A stretch of DNA of 64,000 bases, from the NCBI GenBank assembly GCA_002471195.1, contig DKPN01000002.1, positions 58,397 to 122,396 on the forward strand, written 5' to 3'. Every line of letters starts with the position of its first letter. The stretch's first letter is position 1. Made by a program: the position numbers and the translations under genes. Below, piece after piece: positions 27,489-36,821 of the stretch. Origin of the DNA: Bacteroides sp. UBA7333 (GTDB lineage Bacteria; Bacteroidota; Bacteroidia; Bacteroidales; Bacteroidaceae). A model generated the notes under the pieces. The model was given only the letters and a program-made list of their open reading frames with translations. It had not been told where the DNA came from and did not search any database.

Positions 27489-30320
27489 ATGGAATATAAT
27501 TTCAGAGAGATTGAAAAGAAATGGCAACAACGTTGGGTTGATGACCACACTTACGAAGTGAAAGAAGATCCTTCGAAAGAGAAGTTCTATGTATTGAATA
27601 TGTTTCCTTACCCATCGGGTGCAGGACTACACGTAGGACATCCTCTGGGATACATTGCATCGGATATCTATGCACGCTATAAACGTTTGAACGGATTTAA
27701 CGTACTCAACCCTATGGGATATGATGCTTACGGACTTCCAGCTGAGCAATATGCTATTCAAACAGGTCAACATCCGGCAATTACCACTATCAATAACCTG
27801 AATCGCTATCGCGAACAATTAGATAAAATTGGCTTCTGTTTTGATTGGAGCCGCGAAATTCGTACGTGCGATTCACAATATTATCATTGGACACAATGGG
27901 CATTCATCGAAATGTTCAACAGCTTTTATTGCAACTCGTGCGGAAAAGCAAAATCTATTAATAAACTAATAGAAGCCTTCGAAACTAAAGGAACCAAAGG
28001 CTTGGATATTGCTTGCAGCGAAGAGATGACATTCACCGCCGAAGAGTGGAAAGCCATGTCTGAAAAAGAACAACAAGAAACATTGATGAACTACCGCATA
28101 GCCTACTTGGGCAACACGATGGTAAACTGGTGTCCCGAACTGGGAACCGTGCTTGCCAATGATGAAGTAGTAGATGGTGTTTCTGAACGTGGTGGCTATC
28201 CTGTGATTCAAAAAGTAATGCGCCAATGGTGCTTGCGTGTTTCGGCTTATGCACAACGACTACTCGATGGTTTGGATAAGGTAGACTGGAGCGACTCTTT
28301 GAAAGAGACACAACGCAACTGGATTGGACGCAGCGAAGGTGCCGAAATGCAATTCAAAGTAAAAGATAGTGATATTGAATTTACCATCTTTACTACACGC
28401 GCCGACACCGTGTTTGGAGTAACCTTCATGGTATTGGCTCCCGAAAGCGAACTGGTAGCACAATTGACTACCACAGAGCAAAAAGCCGAAGTAGAGGCTT
28501 ACTTAGAGAGAACTAAAAAACGTACTGAACGCGAACGCATGGCCGATCGAACAGTAAGTGGTGTATTCTCGGGAAGCTATGCCATCAATCCTTTGACCCA
28601 CGAGGCTATTCCTGTATGGATCAGCGATTATGTATTGGCAGGTTATGGCACAGGAGCAATTATGGCTGTTCCGGCACACGATAGTCGCGACTATGCTTTT
28701 GCAAAACATTTTGGTTTAGAGATACGTCCTTTAATTGAAGGATGCGATGTAAGCGAAGAGAGCTTAGATGCAAAAGAGGGTATCATGATGAACTCGCCTC
28801 GCGAAGGTGCTGATCAAGGTGGTTTGGTATTGAACGGACTATCGGTGAAAGAGGCCATCGCTAAAACAAAAGAATATATTCAGAAAACAGGCTTAGGACG
28901 CGTAAAGGTTAACTTCCGTTTGCGCGATGCTATCTTCTCACGCCAACGTTATTGGGGCGAACCATTCCCAATCTATTATAAAGATGGAATGCCTTATGCA
29001 GTAGAAGAGGCTTACTTGCCTATCGAACTTCCAGAGGTAGAGAAGTTTCTTCCTACCGAAAGCGGAGAGCCTCCTTTGGGACATGCTAAAGTATGGGCTT
29101 GGGATACAGTAAATAATAAAGTGGTTGAAAACAGTAAAATTGACCACGCTACTATCTTCCCACTCGAACTAAATACAATGCCCGGCTTCGCAGGATCATC
29201 GGCTTACTATCTTCGCTATATGGATCCACGCGATAATAAAGCATTGGTATCGCCCGAAATCGATCAGTATTGGCGCAATGTAGATCTCTATGTAGGGGGT
29301 ACAGAACATGCAACGGGACACTTAATTTACTCTCGCTATTGGAACAAATTCCTTCACGACATCAATGTGTCTTGTGTGGAAGAGCCATTCCAAAAATTGG
29401 TGAATCAAGGTATGATTCAAGGTCGAAGCAACTTTGTATATCGTATTAAAGATAGCAATACGTTTGTTTCGCTTCACCTAAAAGACCAATACGATACAAC
29501 GGCTATTCATGTAGATGTAAATATCGTATCGAACGATGTGCTTGATATTGATGCATTCAAAGCATGGCGTCCTGAATTTGCTACGGCCGAATTTATTCTC
29601 GAAGATGGCAAATATATCTGCGGATGGGCTGTTGAGAAGATGAGTAAATCGATGTACAACGTGGTAAACCCTGATATGATTGTCGAAAAATATGGTGCCG
29701 ACACATTGCGTATGTACGAAATGTTTTTAGGCCCATTGGAGCAATCGAAACCATGGGATACCAATGGTATTGATGGTGTTCACCGTTTCTTACGTAAGTT
29801 CTGGTCGCTTTTCTACAACCGCGAAGGACAATATATTGTAGTAGACGAAGCTGCCAACAAAGACGAATTGAAATCGCTTCATAAACTCATTAAAAAGGTT
29901 AGTGCCGATATCGAGCAATTCTCATACAACACATCAGTGAGTGCTTTCATGATTTGTGTAAACGAACTTTTCACATTGAAATGTAGCAAAAAAGAGATTT
30001 TAGAGCCACTATTGGTTGTTTTAGCTCCTTTCGCTCCTCACATTTGCGAAGAGTTATGGCATACTTTAGGACATGAAGCTACTATATGCGATGCTGTGTG
30101 GCCCGAATACAACGAAGAACATTTAAAAGAGAGTGCCATTAACTATACCATTTCTTTCAATGGCAAAGCTCGTTTTACAATGGAATTTCCTGTTGAAACG
30201 GCCAACGATGTAATAGAGGCAACTGTGTTGGCCGATGAACGTGCACAAAAATGGATCGAAGGTAAAACACCTAAAAAGGTGATTATTGTACCAAAGAAAA
30301 TCGTTAATATTGTTCTTTAA
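27489..30320 (+). CDS. leuS: Leucine-tRNA ligase
   Basis: This 943-residue class I synthetase charges tRNA-Leu. The HIGH-type motif is in GAGLHVGHPLGY, and the KMSKS loop reads EKMSKSMYNVVNPD. The CP1 editing domain contains the threonine-rich FTTRADTVFGVTFMVL and GYGTGAIMAVPAHD. An extra segment of about 60 residues after the zinc-region CNSCGK (from about residue 155) precedes WCPELGTVLAND; such an insertion is expected in Bacteroidetes enzymes. A YitT-family gene follows after 20 bases and is likely co-transcribed. Confidence 0.97.
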   Translation: MEYNFREIEKKWQQRWVDDHTYEVKEDPSKEKFYVLNMFPYPSGAGLHVGHPLGYIASDIYARYKRLNGFNVLNPMGYDAYGLPAEQYAIQTGQHPAITTINNLNRYREQLDKIGFCFDWSREIRTCDSQYYHWTQWAFIEMFNSFYCNSCGKAKSINKLIEAFETKGTKGLDIACSEEMTFTAEEWKAMSEKEQQETLMNYRIAYLGNTMVNWCPELGTVLANDEVVDGVSERGGYPVIQKVMRQWCLRVSAYAQRLLDGLDKVDWSDSLKETQRNWIGRSEGAEMQFKVKDSDIEFTIFTTRADTVFGVTFMVLAPESELVAQLTTTEQKAEVEAYLERTKKRTERERMADRTVSGVFSGSYAINPLTHEAIPVWISDYVLAGYGTGAIMAVPAHDSRDYAFAKHFGLEIRPLIEGCDVSEESLDAKEGIMMNSPREGADQGGLVLNGLSVKEAIAKTKEYIQKTGLGRVKVNFRLRDAIFSRQRYWGEPFPIYYKDGMPYAVEEAYLPIELPEVEKFLPTESGEPPLGHAKVWAWDTVNNKVVENSKIDHATIFPLELNTMPGFAGSSAYYLRYMDPRDNKALVSPEIDQYWRNVDLYVGGTEHATGHLIYSRYWNKFLHDINVSCVEEPFQKLVNQGMIQGRSNFVYRIKDSNTFVSLHLKDQYDTTAIHVDVNIVSNDVLDIDAFKAWRPEFATAEFILEDGKYICGWAVEKMSKSMYNVVNPDMIVEKYGADTLRMYEMFLGPLEQSKPWDTNGIDGVHRFLRKFWSLFYNREGQYIVVDEAANKDELKSLHKLIKKVSADIEQFSYNTSVSAFMICVNELFTLKCSKKEILEPLLVVLAPFAPHICEELWHTLGHEATICDAVWPEYNEEHLKESAINYTISFNGKARFTMEFPVETANDVIEATVLADERAQKWIEGKTPKKVIIVPKKIVNIVL

Positions 30321-30340
30321 TTAGCAATAACATACACAAC

Positions 30341-31237
30341 ATGTACAAACCAACAAAAGTAGAACTGATGAGAGAAGGCAGAGACTATCTTTTCATCACA
30401 ATTGGTCTTTTTATTTATTGCATGGGATGGGCAGCTTTTCTTATCCCATACGAAATCACAACAGGAGGTACTACCGGTATTAGTGCTATTATTTACTACT
30501 CTACCGGATTTCCTGTGCAATGGTCGTATTTTATCATCAATATATTCTTGATGGCTTTTGCAATCAAAATACTTGGACCACGCTTTAGTATTAAAACTGG
30601 TTTTGCCATTTTTATGCTTACCTTCTTATTATGGTTTTTGCAAAAGGTAGTCAATGGTGCCGATGGAGTACCACCATTGGTATTGGGCGAGAATCAAGAT
30701 TTTATGGCGTGCCTTATAGGTGCTGCCATGTGTGGTGTTGGCTTGGGTGTAGTATTCAATAGCAATGGAAGTACAGGAGGTACCGATATCATCGCTGCTA
30801 TTGTAAACAAATACAAAGACGTTACGCTGGGACGCATGATTATGATATGCGATGTGGTGATTATCACCTCGTGTTATTTTATATTTCAAGATTGGCGCAG
30901 AGTAATCTTTGGTTTTGTAACGCTCTTTATTATTGGCTTTGTGCTCGATTATATCGTTATGAGCGCACGTCGTTCGGTTCAGTTTTTAATATTCTCGAAA
31001 GAATATGATAAAATAGCCGACCGCATCACTAAAGAAACGCATCGAGGTGTAACCGTACTCGACGGTACGGGATGGTATAGCAAAAAAGATGTTCAAGTAT
31101 TGGTGGTAATGGCATCAAAAAACCAATCAGTCGAAATCTTTCGATTGATTAAAGACATCGACCCCAATGCTTTTGTTTCGCAAAGTTTTGTAATCGGCGT
31201 ATATGGCGAAGGCTTCGATAGAATCAAAGTAAAATAA
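30341..31237 (+). CDS. YitT-family membrane protein (DUF2179 C-terminus)
   Basis: The product is 298 residues. About five or six membrane helices in the first 210 residues include the family pattern TTGGTTGISAII and SNGSTGGTDIIAAI. A soluble C-terminal DUF2179 domain follows (RGVTVLDGTGWYSKKDVQVLVVMASKNQ). The transported compound is unknown; the family is found throughout Firmicutes and Bacteroidetes. It lies behind leuS and in front of an intrinsic terminator. Confidence 0.88.
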   Translation: MYKPTKVELMREGRDYLFITIGLFIYCMGWAAFLIPYEITTGGTTGISAIIYYSTGFPVQWSYFIINIFLMAFAIKILGPRFSIKTGFAIFMLTFLLWFLQKVVNGADGVPPLVLGENQDFMACLIGAAMCGVGLGVVFNSNGSTGGTDIIAAIVNKYKDVTLGRMIMICDVVIITSCYFIFQDWRRVIFGFVTLFIIGFVLDYIVMSARRSVQFLIFSKEYDKIADRITKETHRGVTVLDGTGWYSKKDVQVLVVMASKNQSVEIFRLIKDIDPNAFVSQSFVIGVYGEGFDRIKVK

Positions 31238-31257
31238 TAGTATCCTTCAATATTTTT

Positions 31258-31295
31258 AAAAAACCTCCATAGCCAAATTGTTATGGGGGTTTTTT
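31258..31295 (+). terminator. Terminator of leuS-yitT-like operon
   Basis: A 14-bp stem with one G-U position (31258-31271 and 31282-31295) ends in a T run. Confidence 0.85.
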
Positions 31296-31735
31296 ATGCT
31301 TCTATCATTTGCATCGATAGAGTAGAATATAAAGATTTATCGAACAGCATAAACATATAATAAATTTACTATCATTTTTTATCTTTTGAGGTTATATGAG
31401 AGAACTGCATACATGGTATAAAAGTTGCGCGTTATTCTTTGAAAACCGGATGAATAATCTTTGAAAATTAATGATGCCGGAATAAATGCATATTTAAATA
31501 TATCATAAAAGAAAAGGTGTATTTATACCCTATTATACTTTGCCGTTTGGCTCATAAAAACAAGATAAATAACAGATAATTTAGCTTTAACAACTAAAAA
31601 GATTAATATTATATAGAAATTAATTATCTTAGCACTGTTAAGTTTATTTTATATACCTGCACCATTTTACGTTGCAGCCATTTTATTATCCGAACAACCT
31701 ATAATACAATCCTTTATTAAGTAAAATCTTCTAAT
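31296..31735. other. Long AT-rich leader region
   Basis: This 440-base region has no convincing gene. A 10-base sequence, TCTTTGAAAA, occurs at 31436 and 31458, 22 bases apart. A near -7 box (TATACTTTG, one base too long) lies near 31538. The length suggests upstream regulation or a long leader for the following heme-protein gene. Confidence 0.4.
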
Positions 31736-34700
31736 ATGAGACTGAGAAACCTGATTTATCTATTTATTTTATCATCTTTCTTTTCGCTTGGACATTCTCT
31801 CTTTGCACAATCGAAACAACGTATCGACCTTCTTGAACGCCTAAAATGGATTAACATTGAGGCACTAGAATTAGCCATTAACGACTTGCAAAACGAAAAG
31901 GGATTTGATGTTGCTAAAGCAAAACAGAACCTTGATTATATCAAGAAAAACTATGCTTCAGTATGCCAAAACATTAATGGTGCTGATAGTATAAACGCAC
32001 TTAAAGAGGCACAAATACTCTTAAACAAACAACGCGAAATTGTCATGTCAAATCCGTTGTTAGACTTTGACAAAATCATTACAACACGCTTTACACTGAA
32101 CAATAGAGCTCGATTTGCTACAACCAACGAAATGTGTATGCCATCGGCCAACTATATGGGCCTGATTGAAGTTCCGGCTTCTGGATACAATGCGGAGATT
32201 TGCGAATTTACATCATTAAAAGATGAACAACCAACTCGCAAAACAGTATTCAAACCACAAAGCGGTGAAGGTATTGCCGATTTGCATATGCATTGGAACG
32301 GTGATAAAATGATGTTTGCCATGTCTAAACCGGTAGTAATTGATGCATTCTATAACCAATCTTATCCTCATTGGCATATTTTTGAAATTGGTACAGACGG
32401 ACAAAACCTAACTCATGTATCCCAAGTTCCCGAACCTGATTTAGAGTTTGCCGATCCTTGTTATCTGCCTGATGGACGTGTTTTGTTTACAACAAATATC
32501 GGTTATAATGGTATTCCTTGCGAACATGGCGAACGTATCATCATGAATCTGGCTATTTATGACCCAAAAGATAAATCGATGCGCAAAATTGCATTCGATC
32601 AAGATTGTAACTGGTCGCCTACGGTTATGGAAAATGGTAGAATAATGTATACACGCTATGAGTATACTGATTTAACCCACTATTTTACACGTATTGTAAT
32701 GCACTCTAACCCCGACGGAACCGAATGTAAAGCTCTTTATGGCAGCAATTCGTACTGGCCTACGAGTGTATACGACATGCAACAACTTCCTAAAACGAAT
32801 AATAAATTTATAGGTATTGTATCGGGACATCATGGTACACCAAGATCGGGTAAACTGATTGTTTTCGATCCAAGTGTAAGCCGCACTGAAGCCGAAGGTG
32901 TTGTACAAGAGATTCCTTTCAAGGATCGCAAAGTAGAACCTATCATCCGCGATCGATTGGTAGATGGAATCTATCCACAATTCTCACGTCCATTCCCAAT
33001 CAACGATAAATATTTCTTGGTTACAGCTAAACCGCATAAAGATGCATTGTGGGGTATCTATCTGGTAGACGTTTTCGACAATATGGTTCTTATTGCCGAA
33101 AGTGAAGGTGATGGTTATTTAACACCTATTCCGGTTAAAAAGCGTCCTATTCCTCCGGTAATTCCCGATCGCATTGTTGAGGGAGATAAAGAAGCAACAG
33201 TATTTATACAAGACTTATATACGGGTGAAGGGCTTCATGGAGTACCTATGAATACCGTAAAAAAACTAAGGGTATTCGCCTATGAATATGCTTATATGAA
33301 GTCGCCATCCGATTTTGATGCTTTGGGTGTACAGTCGGGTTGGGACTTAAAACGTGAGCTAGGTACAGTCGATGTAGAATCGGATGGTTCGGCAATCTTC
33401 AAAATTCCAGCAAATACTCCTGTTTCACTACAACCATTGGATGAAAACGGTAATGCGATTCAATGGATGAGAAGTTGGTTTACTGCAATGCCCGGCGAAG
33501 TAGTGTCGTGTATTGGTTGCCACGAAAATCAAAATATGGTGCCAATGCCTAAAAGAGTGATTGCATCGAACAAAAAGCCGGCTCAGCTTCAAGTTCCTGA
33601 AGGTGGTGTTCGTCCTTTTTCATATGAGCTAGAGGTTCAACCGATTCTAGATCGCAACTGTGTGAGCTGCCATAACGGAACAAACGAATTGGCCGATCTA
33701 AGTGGTAAAACAAAAACAGAATATGTACGTTGGGCTATTTATACCACTCACCGCCATATGAAAGACAGCTACTTTGTTCTTCATCCATTGGTATATCGAC
33801 AAGGCCCTGAAGCTGAGATTAAGGTATTGAACCCTTACGAGTATCATGCTTCCAACAGTGAATTAATTCAAATGATTGACAAGGGGCATCATGGTGTTAA
33901 ATTGAGCGATAAAGACTACAACACACTTTGTAAATGGATCGACTTCAATGCACCCTACTTTGGTGATTTCGAAATTGCAGGACGCTACAAAGGAACATTC
34001 GAACAATATCCTCGTCGCCAACAATTAATGCAAAAGTATGCTAACGTATCGACCGACTGGAAAAGAGAATTGAGAGATTATGCCAAATATTTGAAAAACG
34101 AAGAAGAGACTAAACCTGCTAAAATGGCTACAGCATCGAATACCAAATCGGCCAAAAATAGCAAAAAGCAGAAGATTAGTATGCCTAAATGGGGTTTTGA
34201 TGAGAAGACTGCTAAAAATATGCAATTGGCTTCGAATAGCAGTATCTTAAAAAACATTGAAATAGCACCGGGTATCAACATGGAGTTTACTTGGATTCCC
34301 GAAGGTCAATATATGATGGGCGAAGACAAAGGAGGCAAGCATGCCGTAAACCATAAAGATGTAACCATCGACAAAGGTTTCTGGATGGGTACTATTGAGG
34401 TTTCTAATACTCAGTTTAATGCCGTTTTCCCAGAACACGACTCACGTTTTATCGGCCAGCAATGGAAAGACCACACAACACCCGGTTATCCAGCTAATGA
34501 ACCAGAGCAATCGGCTATTCGTATGACGTGGGATAAGGCGATGGAGTATTGTAAAATACTTAGCCAAAAGACAGGTTTAAACATAACACTTCCTACCGAG
34601 GAACAATGGGAGTGGGCTTGTCGTGCAGGTAGCAACAATGATATGTGGTATGGCGATCGTACTGTCGATTATTCAGCATATGAAAACTTAGCCGACTTTA

Positions 34701-35095
34701 CCATTAGGGATTTAGCTGTTTATGGTCTTGAGCCTACTGTACCGATGCCATACAACTTCTTCTGTAGAGAGTTTTGGGATTATTTGCCACGCGATAAATT
34801 TGCTGACGACAAAAGTTTGATTAGCACGAAAGGTGGTCAATATAAAGCCAATCCATGGGGATTGTATGACATGCAAGGCAATGTAGCAGAGTGGACACGC
34901 AGTGATGCCAAAGGAAATGAAAGATTTGCCGGCAATAAAGTTGTTTGCGGCGGATCTTGGAGAGATCGTGCCGAAAAGGCAACTGCTTCAACACGTAGAT
35001 TCTTTAAACCATGGCAATCTCCCTTTAATGTAGGTTTTAGAGTTATCATTGAAGGCGATGAAGCCCCACAATACACCATGCAGCTGGAACAGTAA
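31736..35095 (+). CDS. HzsA-like/SUMF1 fusion protein with two heme c motifs
   Basis: This 1119-residue exported protein has a signal peptide ending near SLFAQ (residue ~25). The middle part (about 100-580) looks like the propeller region of hydrazine-synthase-alpha-like proteins (LADPCYLPDGRVLFTTN-type blades such as FADPCYLPDGRVLF). Two heme c attachment motifs follow: CIGCH at 592-596 and CVSCH at 642-646. A Lys-rich linker (~795-825) leads to a C-terminal SUMF1/formylglycine-enzyme-like domain (EGQYMMGEDKGG, TEEQWEWACRAG, GNVAEWT, NVGFRV). The name reflects fold similarity, not hydrazine chemistry; the substrate is unknown. It is monocistronic with a terminator at 35139-35175. Confidence 0.78.
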   Translation: MRLRNLIYLFILSSFFSLGHSLFAQSKQRIDLLERLKWINIEALELAINDLQNEKGFDVAKAKQNLDYIKKNYASVCQNINGADSINALKEAQILLNKQREIVMSNPLLDFDKIITTRFTLNNRARFATTNEMCMPSANYMGLIEVPASGYNAEICEFTSLKDEQPTRKTVFKPQSGEGIADLHMHWNGDKMMFAMSKPVVIDAFYNQSYPHWHIFEIGTDGQNLTHVSQVPEPDLEFADPCYLPDGRVLFTTNIGYNGIPCEHGERIIMNLAIYDPKDKSMRKIAFDQDCNWSPTVMENGRIMYTRYEYTDLTHYFTRIVMHSNPDGTECKALYGSNSYWPTSVYDMQQLPKTNNKFIGIVSGHHGTPRSGKLIVFDPSVSRTEAEGVVQEIPFKDRKVEPIIRDRLVDGIYPQFSRPFPINDKYFLVTAKPHKDALWGIYLVDVFDNMVLIAESEGDGYLTPIPVKKRPIPPVIPDRIVEGDKEATVFIQDLYTGEGLHGVPMNTVKKLRVFAYEYAYMKSPSDFDALGVQSGWDLKRELGTVDVESDGSAIFKIPANTPVSLQPLDENGNAIQWMRSWFTAMPGEVVSCIGCHENQNMVPMPKRVIASNKKPAQLQVPEGGVRPFSYELEVQPILDRNCVSCHNGTNELADLSGKTKTEYVRWAIYTTHRHMKDSYFVLHPLVYRQGPEAEIKVLNPYEYHASNSELIQMIDKGHHGVKLSDKDYNTLCKWIDFNAPYFGDFEIAGRYKGTFEQYPRRQQLMQKYANVSTDWKRELRDYAKYLKNEEETKPAKMATASNTKSAKNSKKQKISMPKWGFDEKTAKNMQLASNSSILKNIEIAPGINMEFTWIPEGQYMMGEDKGGKHAVNHKDVTIDKGFWMGTIEVSNTQFNAVFPEHDSRFIGQQWKDHTTPGYPANEPEQSAIRMTWDKAMEYCKILSQKTGLNITLPTEEQWEWACRAGSNNDMWYGDRTVDYSAYENLADFTIRDLAVYGLEPTVPMPYNFFCREFWDYLPRDKFADDKSLISTKGGQYKANPWGLYDMQGNVAEWTRSDAKGNERFAGNKVVCGGSWRDRAEKATASTRRFFKPWQSPFNVGFRVIIEGDEAPQYTMQLEQ

Positions 35096-35138
35096 GAAGA
35101 GAAGCTACGCGCTAAACCTTTTTTAGATACAAGACATT

Positions 35139-35175
35139 AGAGTTGGATTCTCATGGTAGAATTCAACTCTTTTTC
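35139..35175 (+). terminator. Terminator of the heme/SUMF1 gene
   Basis: A 13-bp stem with one G-U position (35139-35151 and 35158-35170) is followed by a T-rich run. Confidence 0.82.
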
Positions 35176-35277
35176 TTTTGCCCAGGTTGATGAATAATAA
35201 TATTGCTATTCAACAATATCGATCCATTAATCGTTTGTATTAATATAGATTCTATTCAACCTCAAATAAAATAAATT

Positions 35278-35931
35278 ATGAAAAAGCTATTGTTTCTTTT
35301 CATCTTTTTACCGATTTACGCACATGCTCAATGGAATGTGGGTGTTGAAGCAGGTGCCACCTTCAACTATTTACAATCGAACTTCGATACCAGCAACAGT
35401 GCTCAAGTGGGTGCAAAAGCAGGTGCATGGGTATCATACACTACCGATTACTACCTCTATCTTGAAACCGGATTATCGTATTTAGGAAATGTGGGAGGCA
35501 AGGTATATGAGTTTGATATACGCCACGTTGCACTCAACACGATTAAAACCAAAATGCAACAATTACGTCTGCCCATCAGTATGGGGTATGTGATAAATAT
35601 CACCGACAATTGGGCTTTTGTGCCTCGTATCGGTGGATGGATGGGTGTAGGTGTAGGCGGCCGAAGCCATATTGAAGCCAAAGATGAAAGAGGCAATACA
35701 ATCGTGAAAAGCATTTCGGCTTTCGACAGTTATGAATATACTTTCGATAAAAGAGATTATCAGCTCAACGGTTTTCGTCGTTTCGATGCAGGGGTAAGCA
35801 TCGGCATCGATTTTAGATATACTCAATTTATAGTAAGAGCCAAGTGCGACTTAGGTTTATGCAACCTCAATACATCACTTGGCAATCCTCAAAGCCGTTG
35901 CTACTCAGTTAGCTTAGGCTATACGTTTTAA
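35278..35931 (+). CDS. Outer membrane beta-barrel protein
   Basis: The product is 217 residues with a signal peptide ending at AHAQ (residue ~18). Alternating hydrophobic and polar strands and a C-terminal aromatic residue (SVSLGYTF) fit a small eight-stranded barrel of the Bacteroidetes OMP_b-brl_2 type. The function is unknown. Its stop codon overlaps the convergent BI-1 gene through a shared TTAA. Confidence 0.78.
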   Translation: MKKLLFLFIFLPIYAHAQWNVGVEAGATFNYLQSNFDTSNSAQVGAKAGAWVSYTTDYYLYLETGLSYLGNVGGKVYEFDIRHVALNTIKTKMQQLRLPISMGYVINITDNWAFVPRIGGWMGVGVGGRSHIEAKDERGNTIVKSISAFDSYEYTFDKRDYQLNGFRRFDAGVSIGIDFRYTQFIVRAKCDLGLCNLNTSLGNPQSRCYSVSLGYTF

Positions 35932-36626
35932 TTTCTGCGTCCACCGCCAAAGATCGATAATACGAAAAGAAAGATATTTAAGAAATCAAGATAGAGCGAT
36001 AGTGCCCCTATCAAAGCAATCTTTTGATTGGTTTCGTTATTTTCTTGCCCGATAAGCATCTTCAACTTTTGTGTATCGTAAGCTGCCAGACCCACAAAAA
36101 CGATGACTCCAATGTAAGATATAATCCAATATAGGGTTTGGCTATGAAAGAAGAAATTGGCTATCGATGCGATGATAATACCAAATATGGCCATGATAAA
36201 GAGATTTCCCCACGAAGATAAATCTTTCTTTGTGAAATAGCCAAAGATACTCATGGCCAAAAACATGCCGGCGGTAATAAAGAAACAGATAGCAATCGTA
36301 CCGGTAGAGAATAGCAGAAATATATAAGAAAAGGTAAATCCACACAGCACCGAGTATAAAATAAACACAATGGAGGCGGTTTGCAGTGTCATTTGCATAA
36401 TGCGTGCCGAAAGATACCACACCACACCAAATTGAAAAATCAATAATACCCAAATACCCCAGTTAGAACCGGTTATAAAACTCATAATAGCTTGATTGCC
36501 CGAAACTACATAGGCTGTTAAGCCCGATAATGCCAAGGCAATACTCATCCAAAAATAGACTTTCCGGAACAATAACATTTGAGTGGAACTCGCTTTTTCG
36601 ACTGAATCGTACATCATTATATTCAA
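35928..36626 (-). CDS. Bax inhibitor-1/YccA family membrane protein
   Basis: The 232-residue protein has seven hydrophobic segments. The C-terminal signature includes GLAAYDTQKLKMLI and a final helix with ALSLYLDFLNIFLFVLSIFG, typical of the family (YDTQ and LYLDFLNLF). Members act as ion channels or interact with membrane proteases such as FtsH. An ATG three codons downstream (36617) is an alternative start. It converges on the beta-barrel gene. Confidence 0.92.
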   Translation of the reverse strand: MNIMMYDSVEKASSTQMLLFRKVYFWMSIALALSGLTAYVVSGNQAIMSFITGSNWGIWVLLIFQFGVVWYLSARIMQMTLQTASIVFILYSVLCGFTFSYIFLLFSTGTIAICFFITAGMFLAMSIFGYFTKKDLSSWGNLFIMAIFGIIIASIANFFFHSQTLYWIISYIGVIVFVGLAAYDTQKLKMLIGQENNETNQKIALIGALSLYLDFLNIFLFVLSIFGGGRRN

Positions 36627-36742
36627 TTTAATAGTTTATAAGTGCTAACTACAGCTTTTACAATTTGTAAAAACCATTATATTATTAACATTACTGAATA
36701 ACGATTGTTCAAGAACGATTACGAGCCTTTTAACAAAAATAG

Positions 36743-36787
36743 CAATGCCGCAAAGACGATGATTATCCATCTATCTTTGCGGCATTG
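36743..36787 (-). terminator. Terminator of the SulP gene
   Basis: A perfect 14-bp stem (36743-36756 and 36774-36787) lies 35 bases past the SulP stop codon and is followed on the minus strand by a T-rich run. Confidence 0.75.
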
Positions 36788-36821
36788 ATTGTATTAAAAC
36801 CTATGGGTAGGGTTGCCTTTG

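Noticed and set aside
31436..31467. Two TCTTTGAAAA copies 22 bases apart as another tandem array
   Set aside because: Only two copies, no internal inverted repeat and no third unit at the expected position.
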